Shown here in pieces: positions 23,373 through 34,862 of a stretch of 64,000 nt of DNA; positions within the stretch are counted from its first letter, which is position 1, and every line of letters begins with the position of its first letter. Position numbers and translations under genes: made by a program. Source of the DNA: Lepus europaeus. Lineage: Eukaryota; Chordata; Mammalia; Lagomorpha; Leporidae. A model generated the notes under the pieces. That model saw only the letters and a list, made by a program, of their open reading frames with translations, made no database searches and was not told the DNA's origin. The DNA lies in the NCBI RefSeq assembly GCF_033115175.1, contig NW_026909534.1, forward strand, positions 767,701-831,700, read 5' to 3'.

Positions 23373-24886
23373 TATCCATCCATCATATTTGAATAAACCT
23401 AGGTGCTCAATTAATTGTTTTATTGACTTTATATTAAAACCTGATTTCAATTCCATCCACTTCTCCATATCAACTTTCTGCAAACAGTTGATACACAACA
23501 ATCTCTCTTCTGGAACACAGGAAAATAGTACTTTTATGCTCTTGATTCATTTAATAGTCTTGTATTAACATATCTCTTATTAGAATCTGACATTATACCC
23601 TTAACCATCTGTATTCCATTTTCCATACTGCAGATTCACTGTGCTTAAAATTCTTAAGTTATATAAACTTATATACTCCTAGTTAAAATTTCCTGTTGGT
23701 TTTCTATTGCTTTCTATATGCTGCCTATTCTATTGCTTCTAATGACAAAATCGTATATAATCTGTAACAAACTTCCTATATTTTCCTGAGTAAAACTTTT
23801 CTATTTCACAGACCATAAGTAAATAATTATATTCCCTTAAGTTCATAAAATGAACTGAAGATCCCACATAGAATGTTGATTTAGGAAGACTCATGGACAT
23901 GTCATTTCATTGGAGCAACCAGTAAGTTAGAAACCATGATCAGAATCAACTCTGGGAAAACTCTTTATCATAATGTGACCATCACATCCACCAGAAATGT
24001 CTGTGTTTAAAGCAGTGTTTGTAACAGTTTGCTGTTTAAGAAAATATCAGTAACACTATGACCATAGATAATGCTACAAAAAGTTCAGCAACCACACATC
24101 ACAGGAATTAAAGACTTTAAAAAATATTTTGATAAGCTCACTATAGAAATGAATTACTACCTAAAATGATTTGAGATGCCAAGGACTCTAATATCCATGG
24201 TTACCACATTTTAATTCCCAAACTGTCTAGTTCTGAGAAAAAAATTTTTTTTCAAAGAAATGAGGAAATACTATGGTTCAGTATTGTAAACAAATAAATA
24301 ACAGAATGCATCTTCGTCTCCTCACAGCTAAGAATTTCCCAGAAGGTTCTTCCAGCTGGTCTGAGGTTGACACAAAGAGCTGCTCTCAGAGACTCTGGGC
24401 CTGTGGACATGGAAACCCAATAGAACTTGGGCCCAGCAGGTACCCAGGAACCAGGCCTAGGTTCCCCTAAGCATATGACCAGAAATCTCATGCCCTGCAT
24501 GCTTGTTTCTCTTTCTTGACCCCTTCATCTCTTCTTTTGATCATAGATTTGTATTAGTGCAGCTCTATTGTAAGCTTTGATAATGGCAGTTCAATATCAC
24601 AATATTTGTTCTTTTTCAAAATCTGCTTAACTATTTCATGCTTTATGCATTTTCAAATACATTTTGAATTAGCGGATGAATTTTCACATGAATGCACACA
24701 TACAGTTGTAAGGATTTGATGGCATTTCTATATATTTTAAAATCAATTTTGGAGAATGTATATCACAAAAACATTTTTCTAAAATCATAAACATATATCT
24801 CTCCTATTCAACTGGATCTTCTTTAAATTCTCACTGTAATTTTTGTTCTTAGCATAGGGATATTACATGTCTTTTATTTTTTCCCA
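23373..24886. other. AT-rich interval, no gene recognised
   Basis: About 1.5 kb, AT-rich with stops in all frames. A slightly more GC-rich patch at 24310-24480 has a 65-codon frame but no motif. Possibly very old repeat. Confidence 0.4.
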
Positions 24887-25187
24887 GGGCCAACACTGTG
24901 GCATATCAGGTAAAGCATCACATATGGGTGCCATTTCGAGTCCCAACTGCTCCACTTCCCATCCAGTTCTCTGCTATGGCCTGGAAAACCAGTTGAAGAT
25001 GGCCCAAGTCCTTGGGCCCTAGCACCTGCATAGGAGACCTAGAAAAAGTTCTTGGCTCCTGGCTTCAGATCAGTGGAGCTCCAGTGGTTGCAGCCATTTG
25101 AGGAGTGAACCAGCGGATGGAAGGCCCCCACCCCCTTCCTCTGCCTCTCTGTAACTCTGCCTTTCAGATAAATAAATCTTTTTTAAA
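24887..25187 (+). mobile_element. CSINE
   Basis: Plus-strand copy from GGGCCAACACTGTGGCATAT through CAGTTCTCTGCTATGGCC to AGATAAATAAATC. Moderate divergence. Target-site duplications are not convincing. Confidence 0.88.
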
Positions 25188-25519
25188 AATTCCCAAGTAT
25201 TTTATTTTTAATTCTTTTGTAAATTATTTTCATTTTCATTTCTTTTTAATAGAAATGCCAGTGAATTTTTCATGCTCACTTCATATCCTGAGGCCTACCT
25301 TAATACACTGAATTTTTCTCAATTTTCTCTTATATAATTCTAATATATGATGAATAAATAAAATAATAGCTTCTCCATTGCTAGTGTTAATATTTTGTTG
25401 ATTTATTTCAAGTAACTTTGCAAATTATTAATTCTTCTATTGTATGGTGTGTGCTATGATCATTGTTATTTATTTGAACTTACTTCCTTTAGGATTATTT
25501 TTCTCTTTTTCTTTCATTT
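25188..25519. other. AT-rich interval, nothing recognised
   Basis: Extremely AT-rich, with no gene and no clear repeat family. Confidence 0.4.
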
Positions 25520-26866
25520 TTTATTATTTATATACTTTTAAAATTTTAACCAATAGACAAAAATTATAGATATTTATAGAGAACTATGCTATATTTTGAG
25601 ATACATAGATAGTGCTTTTACACAGGTTCAAATCAGGTTAAACAAACCTATCTCCTCAAACAGGTATCATTTTGTATGCTGAAAATATTCACAATCCTAT
25701 CTTCTAATATTTTCAATGGACAGTACATTATCGTTTTCTGTAGTCACCCTACTGTGAAACAGAACACCACTTCTATCTCCTGGGTACAGCTCAGTAGAGC
25801 TATAACATGGAACCCTTTTGTCTTTTTGATGACAGCTGAGATAACTGGAGTGTCATGATTGATATCTTACTGTGGATTTGATCTCCATCACCCTGATGAT
25901 GCGATGTTGAACACTTTTTCATTTCCCTGATTGTCACTTCTGTATTCCTTGAAATAACTTCTGCTTAGACCTGTGCATTTTATAATAGAATCATGTTTTT
26001 TTTTGCTATTGGTTTGTTTCGTACATAGCATTACTAATCCTTTCTCAAAGTATACCTTGCAAATATTTCCTCCACTCTGTAAGTTGCCTCTTCACCCTAG
26101 TCTTTGTTTCCTTTGGAATGCATAAGCTTTTTAATTTGATTAAATCACATTCAACTATGTTTGCTTCCTTTCCTATGCTTTTGGGGTCTGATGAAAATAA
26201 TGGGTGCCCATTCCAATGTAGTGAAGAATTTCCTCTGTGCTTGTTTTTACTAGTTCATAACTTCAGGTCTTAAATTTAGATCTTTGCTACATATTAGTTT
26301 ATTTATGTGAATGTTGAGAGACAGCATCTAGTTTCTTCTGTTGCATGTGATACCCAGTTTTCTCAAATGATTCTCACTGAAGAGACTATTTTTTCCAAAG
26401 TACATTCTGAGCACCTTGACAAAGGTCACATGGCTATAAATATGTGGGTTTATTTCTAGGCTCTCTGTTCCTTTAGATTTTTTTTAAGATTTACTTATTT
26501 ACTTAGAAGGTGGGGTGAAGGGGAGGGAGGGAGGGAGGGATCTTTAATCCACTGGTTCACTCCCCAAATGGCCACAACATCCAGGGCTGAGCCAGGCCAA
26601 AGCCACGAGCCTGTAACTCATCTGGGTTTCCTAGGTGGGTGCAGGAGCCCAAGGATTAGGCACATTAGCAGGGAGCTGAAACAAAAGTGGAGCATCTGGG
26701 ATTTGAACTGGCACCCATATGGGATGCTGACTTTGCAGGCAGCAGCTTAACCCACTGCACCACAATGTTGACCCCTGTTCCTTTGTTGTATGTGCTTTTA
26801 TGATAATATCATGCTGTTTTAATAAGCAGAGATTTGTTGAGTATTTTAAAGTCAAATAGTTCCTAC
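25520..26866 (-). mobile_element. Old LINE-1 3' part, minus strand
   Basis: The reverse complement follows L1 3' sequence. The plus-strand text includes AACAGGTATCATTTTGTATG, TTTCATTTCCCTGATTGTCA and ATTGGTTTGTTTCGTACATA, matching complements of ancient L1 ORF2/3' UTR blocks, plus the TTGACAAAGGTCACATGGCT-type motif. No frame is preserved. A SINE at 26475-26774 interrupts it. Confidence 0.6.
26475..26774 (-). mobile_element. CSINE nested in old L1, 10-base target-site duplication
   Basis: Minus-strand copy with an expanded GGGA block near 26518-26540 and the head complement AACCCACTGCACCACAATGT. Direct repeats CTGTTCCTTT occur at 26465-26474 and 26775-26784, and the surrounding L1 sequence continues on both sides. 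Confidence 0.9.
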
Positions 26867-27585
26867 ACCTGGGAGAGCGCCTCTGGGACAGGGCTGGTAG
26901 AACTCCACAATGCTACCATTACCCAGAAACCCCTCTTTCCACATTCTGTGGCAGTTAGAGGACCACTGTGTCCAGTAACTGAATGACCTGGGGTTCATTT
27001 TCTAGACAGGAGGCATGTTTGAATCCATCCAGCTCTGCATGTCCTGCTGACTTGGGGACATTTGCTTTCAGGTGGGTGGCTGTGGCCTCCCTGGGCTGCT
27101 GCTGAGGGTGATGCTGGCTGAGTCTTCAGTGGTGCCCATTGTGTGCTGACCATGGATATAGTCATGGCGTTGCTTCCTCAGAGTGACCCTGGAGCATGGG
27201 TGCCTGTGTGCCCTGGGTGTGAGCCTGTGTCAGGACATGGTAGGCAATATGGTGAGCACTGAATGCAGGTGTGAGGTAAGCCCATCTGTGAACCCACCAG
27301 GCATGTGGTTCCCACAGCCGGGAGTGGGGTGAGAGCCTTCTGCACAGGTGCACTGGTGGTCATGGGAGGACAGCTGGATGTCCAAGGAGGATAAAGAGTG
27401 ACCTTCCTAGGGAAGTGGGGTGGGACTATTCATGTCCCTGTCCTCTGCACAGTTCACAATTCTGGGACCCTATCAGGCACTGCCTGTGTGGCTGATACCA
27501 CCTCTGATCTGATGGACAGGAGCTGTGGGGAGAAGTTCCTTGTGGTTCTTTGAGGTTGTGTCATGATGGGATTTTTGCCTTTCAG
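26867..27585. other. Start of a GC-richer unique block
   Basis: Composition rises here and stays higher to about 31350. No exon is recognised before 27586. On the plus strand this would be the 5' intron or flank of the TBC gene remnant. Confidence 0.35.
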
Positions 27586-27680
27586 CTTCAAGGAGCTGTG
27601 GGCCTTGGAGGTCTTGGTGGCCCAGCAAGCAGCACACATCATTGCCGAGTGTTACAGTTACAGAACTGGAGGCTGCATAT
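27586..27680 (+). other. TBC remnant, N-terminal exon candidate
   Basis: A good acceptor (TTTTTGCCTTTCAG) precedes a frame reading ELWALEVLVAQQAAHIIAEC. The AQQAAHII core resembles AQE-R-x-x-I-I/V near the N-terminus of USP6NL and TBC1D3. Further on, in another frame, GFLSTQSTKGLP (about 27733) weakly recalls the GFLHEEELP block, which would imply a frameshift. The exon end is not certain; a GTAAGA donor lies at about 27860. Confidence 0.35.
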
Positions 27681-28615
27681 CGACGAATTTGGGTTCTGTC
27701 TCATGTGCTGCCACACAGCTGCAGGGTCATGGGCTTCCTCAGCACACAGAGCACCAAGGGACTTCCCTGGTTCTACCAGCCCCTGAGTGTCCATGGCCTC
27801 TCACCAAGTCCCCCCCCTTTGTTGCAGAGTCACCATGGAGGGCCACAGGTGGAGCCTAGGTAAGAGAGAAGGAGTAAGCAGCTGCCTGGCCCTACAGAGG
27901 CTGTGGATATTGGAGTGAGTCTTCTGTCACCATTTTGTCCCAGGAGTGGGGTCATTTTCAGAAACTCATCTCTTGAAGCTGGACAGGTGTCTACCTGTTT
28001 GAGAACTTGTCCCCAGCTGCCCTCACAGTGCTTAGCCTGACCAGCATTAAGCCAGAGCTGAGTGACTCACAAGCAACTAAGGGGGCTGGTAGGGACAGAG
28101 TGGAGGTACAGCAGGTGCTGTGAGCTCAGGAATTCACAAGGGGAGGGGGCAGCTGCATGTCCTTCCTGTTGCTTGGGAGCCAGCCCAGTTCAGCAACATT
28201 CCAGAGCATGTAACCACGGGGTGAGGGGCACCTTGCCTGGCCTGTGGGCAGGTGTCCAGCAAATCCCTGGGTCCCAGGGGGTCAGGTTAAAGGCCTCTTG
28301 TAGAAGGATCCTAGGAGCAGCCATGGCTGTGGCATCTGTGTCTAACAAGCTGCCCAGGGACCCCATCTCTGGGGGAGCAGAACAAGAAGCTTTGCAGTTT
28401 ACAGTGACCTGCCCTTGGTTCTGTGCTGGGAGGGGGGCCTATTGTGGAGGAGGCAGGACTTGAATCTGTTCACACCATCATCCCAGGACTGAACAGAAGC
28501 ACAGAGACTAGGAGGTGGGCTGGGTAGAGCAACTGGAACAGTGCCCCAAGGGATTTTTCTGGAAATGAATAAAAAACCCACCTTTACTGATGGATGATTT
28601 AGGTATTGAAAGCCA

Positions 28616-28640
28616 AGTGTGTGTGTGTGTGTGGGGGGGG
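28616..28640 (+). repeat. (GT)n with G-run
   Basis: About nine GT units followed by eight Gs, in the presumed intron of the TBC remnant. Confidence 0.9.
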
Positions 28641-29705
28641 TATCTTGCCTGAGTATCTGACAGGACACAGAGCAAAAGCTGGCCACAGCCTGTGTGGTCT
28701 TTGTCACAGTTTCTGGGGCTGACAAGGAAGTGGCACGATGCACTTCAAGCATACAAGAGAAGCAGGTAGACAAAGGGGAATCCTCTATGGGGTGTGGTAG
28801 TACCAGGATGGGTGGGTGCCTAGATGGAAGGCTCTCAGCAGCAAGCAGTTCTCAGGCTAGGCCCCCAGACCCTGTCACTTCAGGTCAAGGTCACTTCAGG
28901 GAACAGCTGTTGTGAGGGCAGAGCCAACCTACTCCTGGGCAGCCCAGCCCTTCTCAGAATAGTCCTCACTAAGCTCTAGCAGAGGGTGATGACTTCTGCC
29001 CAGGAAGGGCAGTAGATGGCAAGTCCAGAGCCCCTCTGCCAGACAAGGAGGGTCCTGCTGGCCTTTTCTCCCCCATGCTCACAACCCCTCATAGGTGTCC
29101 ACCTGCTGGACCACTGCCTCACCACTGCCTCACCTCAGTCTTCTGGGCTGAGGCTTCAGGCTGGATGAGGAAGAGACTGGCCCTTCCCTGGCTCTATGCA
29201 TTAGTGGACAATTCTCAGCCTAGTGTAGATCCTCAGGGCACTGCCTCCCAGTGAGAAGTTGCTGACCCATGGCAGTGCCCTGAGGTCAAAGGTGGGGACC
29301 CATCTTTGTGACTGGGTCATCTGAGAGGCAGACTTGGGCAGCCTGTGGGTTTGGGCTACAGTGAGGGGGAGCACCACACACTCCTCCAGGGACAACAGTT
29401 CCTGTCGGACCGGTTGGGTGCTTGGTCAAACTGACTTCTCAGAACTGAACAGTAGCTCAGGGGTTCCTGACATTGGTTACCAGGATGCAACCCTGGGGCT
29501 GGGATCCAACTAGAGGCCCTGGCCTGAAGACAGGGTGTCCTGTGGTCATAAAGACAAGGCCACAGACACTCACCCAATTAGAAGATCTAGGGCCTCAGGA
29601 TCTGACTCTTTTAAGTTCAGTCATGTTAGGGCTCCTATGCTGTCTCCAAGGGCCACTGCAGAAAGGCCAGCAACTAGTCTTATACCATCTCCTCTCCCTT
29701 CCTAG

Positions 29706-29778
29706 CCATCAGACGCACATACTCAAGAAATGCCTAAAGATGCTGAAGAACTGGAGCAAATATCAGAATAATAGCAAG
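29706..29778 (+). other. TBC remnant, exon before the TBC core
   Basis: A strong acceptor (CTCTCCCTTCCTAG) is followed by 73 bases open in one frame only and a consensus donor (CAAG then GTAAGG). The frame ends at phase 0, matching the next exon. Key residues are L-K-M-L-x-x-W-x-K-Y, the signature just upstream of the TBC domain in this family. Confidence 0.65.
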
Positions 29779-30206
29779 GTAAGGAGGAGGTTGAGGGTCC
29801 CCTTATGACAGCTTCCTGCAGGGTTGGTGCAAGCAGTGCCTATTTCCAGGCAGGGCCCTGCCTGGCTCTCAGATGGCTGGAGGTAAGGGTTCTCACCCTA
29901 AAGTCTTCCTGCTTATCTCCTGCAGGGTCATCTTATAGGGAGGGAAGCTGATGTCACTGTTCGGGTCACCACTAGGTCCAGGGTTGGGATGCATTTTGGT
30001 GCTCCAAAAGGGTGAATCTACTGGGAATGAAACCCACACCTCCCCAAAACTGTGGGTGATGAGGCCAGAGTCCAGGCAGAGCCAACCTCCTCCAAGACAC
30101 CATGGAGCCCAGGGCTTCCAATGTTCCAAGCACCAAAAGCTGTTCTCCACCCCATCCTGTTCCATCCCTGGGGCCTTGTCTCACCCAAGCCTCTCCATTC
30201 CTGTAG

Positions 30207-30314
30207 CTGTGTCACAAGACAGACATGGGGATCACTGCCCAGGTGTGGGGGAAGAACTCAACACTGCTGCTAGACATGAACAAGGTAAAGACCGAGAGTC
30301 CAGGAAAATACCAG
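30207..30314 (+). other. TBC remnant, first TBC-core exon
   Basis: Acceptor CTCTCCATTCCTGTAG, 108 open bases (36 codons) and donor CCAG then GTATGG. The frame contains MGITAQVWGKNSTLLLDMNK, matching the family pattern KGIP-x-x-x-R-G-x-x-W-x-x-LL. The conserved Arg-Gly before Val-Trp is replaced. It ends in SPGKYQ, as the family's NPGRYQ does. Confidence 0.7.
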
Positions 30315-32189
30315 GTATGGGCCCTCTACCTACTCTCACACAGGGAGCACTAACAAACCAGACACTGTCATAGCCAAAGTCTCCCATCTGTTGTAAAGTG
30401 CAGCCCAAGGGATGGCCAATACTTCTAGGGCCTCCTGACTGACTTGCCTTCCTTTCTCTGGAAGCTTCTCCAGCCCCTTCTCAGACTCTCCCAGACTTGG
30501 CTGGCCCTGGCTACTCACATTCCATGACAGAGAGCCTGCTTCTCTCCCTCATGGGCCTTTCTGTGAAGCTTGGCCCAGCACAGACACCAGGCCCAAGAAC
30601 AGATTCCTCCTACCTTGAGACTACAGTCACATGTGGAAGAGGGGTTGGGGTGCTATGGGATAGGCTAGCGTCTTGGAAGTAAAGGTAACCCTGAGGGAGA
30701 TTAGGGGTCTTGGGAGAGTTGTGGGATTCCTGGAAAGGATCAAGGGTCTGGAACATGTGGGTAGCACCACATACCCAAAGCTCTCCTAGCACAAAGATCA
30801 GCCATCATCATGTCCTCAGAAGCTATGGGCTACCAAGCCCCAAGCTGGGACAATTGGGACCAGGACATTCACTAATAGAGAATGAGAGCAGCAAGCAAAG
30901 CAATGCTGCCCAAAGCAGGGTGCTCTGGAGGACCTGTGTGGATCAGGGGAAGAGACTTTCTGTCTGGACGAGGGACGAGGGACTCCTGGGTACCAGAGTG
31001 GAAGCTGAGACCTAGAGTGTGACATGGAGGTGGTCGTGGGAAGAGTGGAGGGACAGAAGTGGGGGTCCTGGGGTAGGCAGATGGAAAGGAGCCTCAGAGT
31101 GTTAGGGTGAGGTAGAATGGAAACCCCTGAGGTGAGGGTAGAGACTGGGCTTAGAGAGACAGGGTTATCCTTGTGCTTTAACAGGTGTCCTGGAGAGCAG
31201 AGCTTGGAGAGATGAGGCCATGGGAAATCTCGGCCACCTGGAGGTTGTGAGAAGGGCCACAGTGAAGAGTGAGGGGTCTATGCCAACCAAGACCTAGCCA
31301 GGAACAGAATCAGGTTGGACTAGGATATACATGGAATGAACTGAGGGTGGGGGCCATCCAAATTATGCCTTATTTTATTATTTGTGCTCTCATATTTCTG
31401 CCTTTTTGTTTTTTATTTTGACTATGCCAATCTGTCACAACAATCAGGAATGAATAGTGTAAGAAACCCCAAATTCCATTTTCATAGTTCCCACAGGTAC
31501 CTGAAGCAGTCTCCCTTCGCAGGCTCACACATCCATCCCCTCAGTGGCAAATAACTTAAAACAAAGCCAAATGCATCTGTAGGTATCTCAGTGTGCATTA
31601 GTAATTTAGAATTGTTTTTTAAACATGAGCATCATCACCCTTCAGATATTGCTATAAGTCTACAATATCCAGTCAGTATTCCTATCTACCTAACTGCCTT
31701 CCAGTCTCTAACTATATTCCATCAGAATGTGGAGATTATCTGTAGACAAGCTAGTAATAAGCAAGTAAAGTAAAAACTTTCAAATGTTTTAAACAATAAC
31801 AATTACCACTGTTGCACTAAAAATGCTATACTGAGTTATAAATTCAACAAAATGTTAGGGTATCAGTTTGCAGAAAATTACAAATCACTCATAACAGAAA
31901 CAAAAGATTTAAATATATGCAGATTTGGACTATGTTCCATGGTTAAGAAGGCCCAGAACTGCTATCAGCTTTGCCCACTTTGTTGAGCGGATTCAAACCA
32001 AACCCAGTCCAGGTCTCAGCAAGCTTTTCAGTAGACAATGGAATGGACATGGAAAGCAGAGGGTTTAGAATAGCCAAAATGATGCTTATGCAAAGGAGAT
32101 ATGTTGAGAGACTCTCACTATCTTTTTAGATTTTTCTACTATAAAAGTAAAGTAAGGAAGACAGAGCTGTGTTAAAGAAACGACAGATG
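30315..32189. other. No further exon recognised; composition falls to AT-rich after 31350
   Basis: I searched this stretch by eye for the next TBC exons (Arg finger and Gln finger) and did not find them. From 31350 on it is AT-rich and without recognisable features. Confidence 0.4.
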
Positions 32190-32294
32190 CATAGATAGAT
32201 CTATGGGAGAAAATGGAGATATTGGCTTCTCCTATTCAAGTGATCTTTAACTAAGGGGCCAACAGAACTCAATGGATCCAGGTTAGTCATTTTA

Positions 32295-32630
32295 TTATTT
32301 TTTTTTTTATTTTTTGACAGGCAGAGTAATACAGTAAGAGAGAGAGACAGAGAGAAAGGTCTTCCTTCCATTGGTTCACCCCCCCAAATAGCTGCTACAG
32401 CTGCACGTTGTGCTGATCCGAAGCCAGCAGCCAGGTGCTTCCTCCTGGTCTCCCATATGGGTGCAGGGCCCAAGCACTTGGGCCATCTTCCATTGCCTTC
32501 CCAGGCCACAGCAGAGAGCTGGACTGGAAGAGGAGCAACCGGGACAGAACCGGAGCCCCGACCAGGACTAGAACCTGGAGTGACGGCACTGTAGGTGGAG
32601 GATTAGCCTAGTTAGCCGCAGTGCCAGCTC
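32295..32630 (-). mobile_element. CSINE with 15-base target-site duplication
   Basis: A young-type minus-strand copy inside the L1. Flanks AGGTTAGTCATTTTA (32280-32294) and AGGTTAATCATTTTA (32631-32645) differ at one base. Confidence 0.95.
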
Positions 32631-32965
32631 AGGTTAATCATTTTAACATTCGATACTGAAACAATCTGGCACTGGTATGCAAAGCAAAGCACAAAATCTC
32701 AATACATACCTCTAGAACACTGATTTAAAATGGATCACAGACCTAATTAACTATGAAATCATAAATACTCCATAAATACACAGAAGGATATCTACTTTGA
32801 TTTCATGATTAGTTTTTGTATAAATGCAAAAGCATATTCCAAGAATGACAGAAAAAATGATCAATGGAACTTCAATACTTTCACTCTGCCTACAATATTG
32901 TGAAGAGAATGAAGTAAAAAGCTACAGAATGAGCTATGATTAGGGAGTGGAAAAAATATATAATT

Positions 32966-33604
32966 TTTAAAGATTTATTTATTTATTTGAAAGGTGGAGT
33001 TAGAGAGAGACAGAGGCAGAGACAGACAGAAGTCTTCCATCTGCTGGTTCACTTCCCAAGTGGCCACAATGGCTGGAGACACTCTGATCTGAAGCCAGGA
33101 GCTAGGAGATTCCTCTGGGTCTTCCATGTGGGTGCAGGGGCCCAAAGCTTTGGGCTATCTTTTTTTTTGACAGGCAGAGAGAGAGAGAGACAGAGAGAAA
33201 GGTCTTCCTTCCGTTGGTTCACTTCCCAAATGACCACTACGGCTGGTGCACTGTGTCAATCCAAAGCCAGGAGCCAGGCACTTCCTCCTGGTCTCCCATG
33301 CAGGTGCAGGGCCCAAGTGCTTGGGCCATTTTCACTGCCTTCCCAGGCCACAGCAGAGAGCTGGACTAGAAGAGGAGCAACTGGGACAGAATCCCACACC
33401 CCAACTGGGACTAGACCCTGGGGTGCTGGCGCCGCAGGCAGAGTATTAGCCTAGTGAACCCCAGTGCTGGCCAGGCCATCTTTTACTGCTTTGCCATAGC
33501 AGAGAGCTGGATTGGGAAATGAGCAGCCTGGACTCAAACAAGAGCCCATATGGGATGCCCGTGCTTCAGGCAGCAGCTTTACTTGCTACTCCAAAGTGCT
33601 GGCC
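32966..33604 (-). mobile_element. CSINE split by a second CSINE
   Basis: The outer older copy occupies 32966-33160 and 33473-33604, from TTAAAGATTTATTTATTTAT to the head complement AAGTGCTGGCC. It is interrupted in its core, after CCCAAAGCTTTGGGCTATCT, by another minus-strand copy. Confidence 0.92.
33161..33472 (-). mobile_element. Younger CSINE nested in the 32966-33604 copy
   Basis: Starts with a T-run and GACAGGCAGAGA and ends in CCAGTGCTGGCC. The host SINE sequence GGCTATCTTT (left) and GGCCATCTTT (right) forms the target-site duplication, so the order of insertion is clear. Confidence 0.92.
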
Positions 33605-33689
33605 TCAGGAAAAAAATATTTACAAAATATAGAGCTAATGAAAGACTTGTATCCAGATTATACACTGAACACTTAAAATATAATGCAGA

Positions 33690-34010
33690 AGGGCTGGCAC
33701 TGTAGCTCAGAGGTCAAGGACTCTACCTGTAGTGCCAGCATCCCAAATTGGCACTAGTTGGTGTCCTGGCTGCTCTTCTTCTCTGTTATGGCCTGAGAAA
33801 GCGGTAGAAGATGGCCCAAGTGCTTGAGCCTTTGCACCCACATGGGAGACCTGGACGAATCTCCTGGCTCCTGGCTTCGGATAGACTTAGCTCTGGCCAT
33901 TGCAGCCATTTGTGGAGTGAACCAGCAGATGGAAGATCTTTCTCTCTGTTCCTCCCCTTCTCTGTCTGTAACTCTACATCTCAAATAAACAAACCCTAAA
34001 AAAATTTTTA
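33690..34010 (+). mobile_element. CSINE in L1
   Basis: Plus-strand copy from GGGCTGGCACTGTAGCTCAG to AAATAAACAAACCC. It has a small internal deletion after CTGCTCTTCTTCTCTGTTATGG. Confidence 0.88.
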
Positions 34011-34720
34011 ATGAGAAAAAAGGTGACCCTTCCACCCCACAACGGGCACAGTATATAAAAGGACACTACCTGCAATAAGCACACGAAAATACTATACTGA
34101 GTGTTAACAGTGTGATGAAATACCACTGCAAGTCTATTTGAGTAAAATCAACAGAACTGGTAGTAGGATATGTTGACAAAAATGTGGAGTAACAGGAACA
34201 TGCATTTACTGAAAAAAAGGAATTCAAAACAAAACAGGAATCTGTAAGATAATTTGAGTTTCTTACAAAGGTACACACACAACATCAGACTACAAATATG
34301 TATCTCTATGTACTCAATTGACCTGGAAAACAAGCACACATAAAACCCCCTTGCCATGTTCACTGTCTTATTCACAATCACTAAAAACTCTCTACTGGAT
34401 GATCTTCATGAGGGATGAATACGCAAGCTGTACCAGATCCATAATGAGGAACAGGATTCAGGGAGAGAGGAACAAGCCGTGAAGTCATGTGATGACCGGG
34501 CTGAATTTCAGGTGCATTTTTCTAAGAGAAAGAAGCCATAGCCTAAGGGCTACATGCTATGGTTCAACTCATAGGACATTCTGGGAAAAGGCCAAATAGA
34601 GATGGAGAACACATGAATGAATGGTTGTCAGTGGCCACTGGAATTCAAAGAGTTTGACTGCAAAGGGCCACACAGAAATCTTATAGGCAAAGGAGCTGCT
34701 ACTTCAGTTGTTGGACTGGT

Positions 34721-34862
34721 GGTTAAGAGACACTCCCATGAGGGTTCAAACCATTGGTGATAAGGAGACACTCCCATGTGGGTCCAAACCACTGGTGTTT
34801 AGGAGACACTCTCACATAGCTTCAAACCATTGTTGGTTAGGAGACACCCATGTGGGTTCTAG
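34721..34862 (+). repeat. 38-base tandem repeat, about 3.6 copies
   Basis: Unit resembles GGAGACACTCCCATGTGGGT followed by CCAAACCACTGGTGTTTA. Copies are imperfect. The unit resembles part of a C-repeat core (CCATGTGGG), so it may have arisen from a SINE fragment. Confidence 0.88.

Larger units (their letters stand above)
27586..30314 (+). pseudogene. TBC-domain (RabGAP) gene remnant, USP6NL/TBC1D3 type
   Basis: Three segments with splice signals, in the right order, resemble the start of USP6NL/TBC1D3-family proteins. TBC domains accelerate GTP hydrolysis on Rab GTPases in membrane traffic. The first segment (27586 on) resembles the family N-terminus. The second (29706-29778) gives CLKMLKNWSKYQNNSK, close to the family's KWLKMLKKWEKYK block. 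The third (30207-30314) is 36 codons, exactly the length of the corresponding TBC1D3 segment, and shares a G-I...Q-V-W core and a P-G-K-Y-Q end. Introns are kept, so this came from a DNA duplication and not a retrocopy. The next TBC exons, with the IxxDxxR arginine finger and YxQ glutamine finger, are not found before 31350. That points to a truncated, non-catalytic copy. An intact gene with distant exons cannot be excluded. Confidence 0.6.
32190..34650 (+). mobile_element. Old LINE-1 3' half with nested SINEs
   Basis: Fragments at 32190-32294, 32646-32965, 33605-33689 and 34011-34650 follow the order of L1 ORF2 into its 3' UTR. The marks include AAAATGGATCACAGACCTAA, GACTTGTATCCAGATTATAC, CAGTGTGATGAAATACCACT and GGTTGTCAGTGGCCACTGG. 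All frames are broken. Four SINEs split it. Confidence 0.7.

Noticed and set aside
23182..23568. 128-codon frame across the microsatellite
   Set aside because: The Ser-Leu and Thr-His runs are translations of the CT and CA repeats.
28711..28767. Additional TBC exon (FLGLTRKWHDALQAYK)
   Set aside because: It has an acceptor and an open frame, but the residues do not fit the expected order of the family's N-terminal region and the donor GTAGAC is weak.
32936..33454. 172-codon frame
   Set aside because: Runs through two nested CSINEs; the recurring VFHLLVHFP...PGARRFL type frame is a property of this SINE and appears at many copies.
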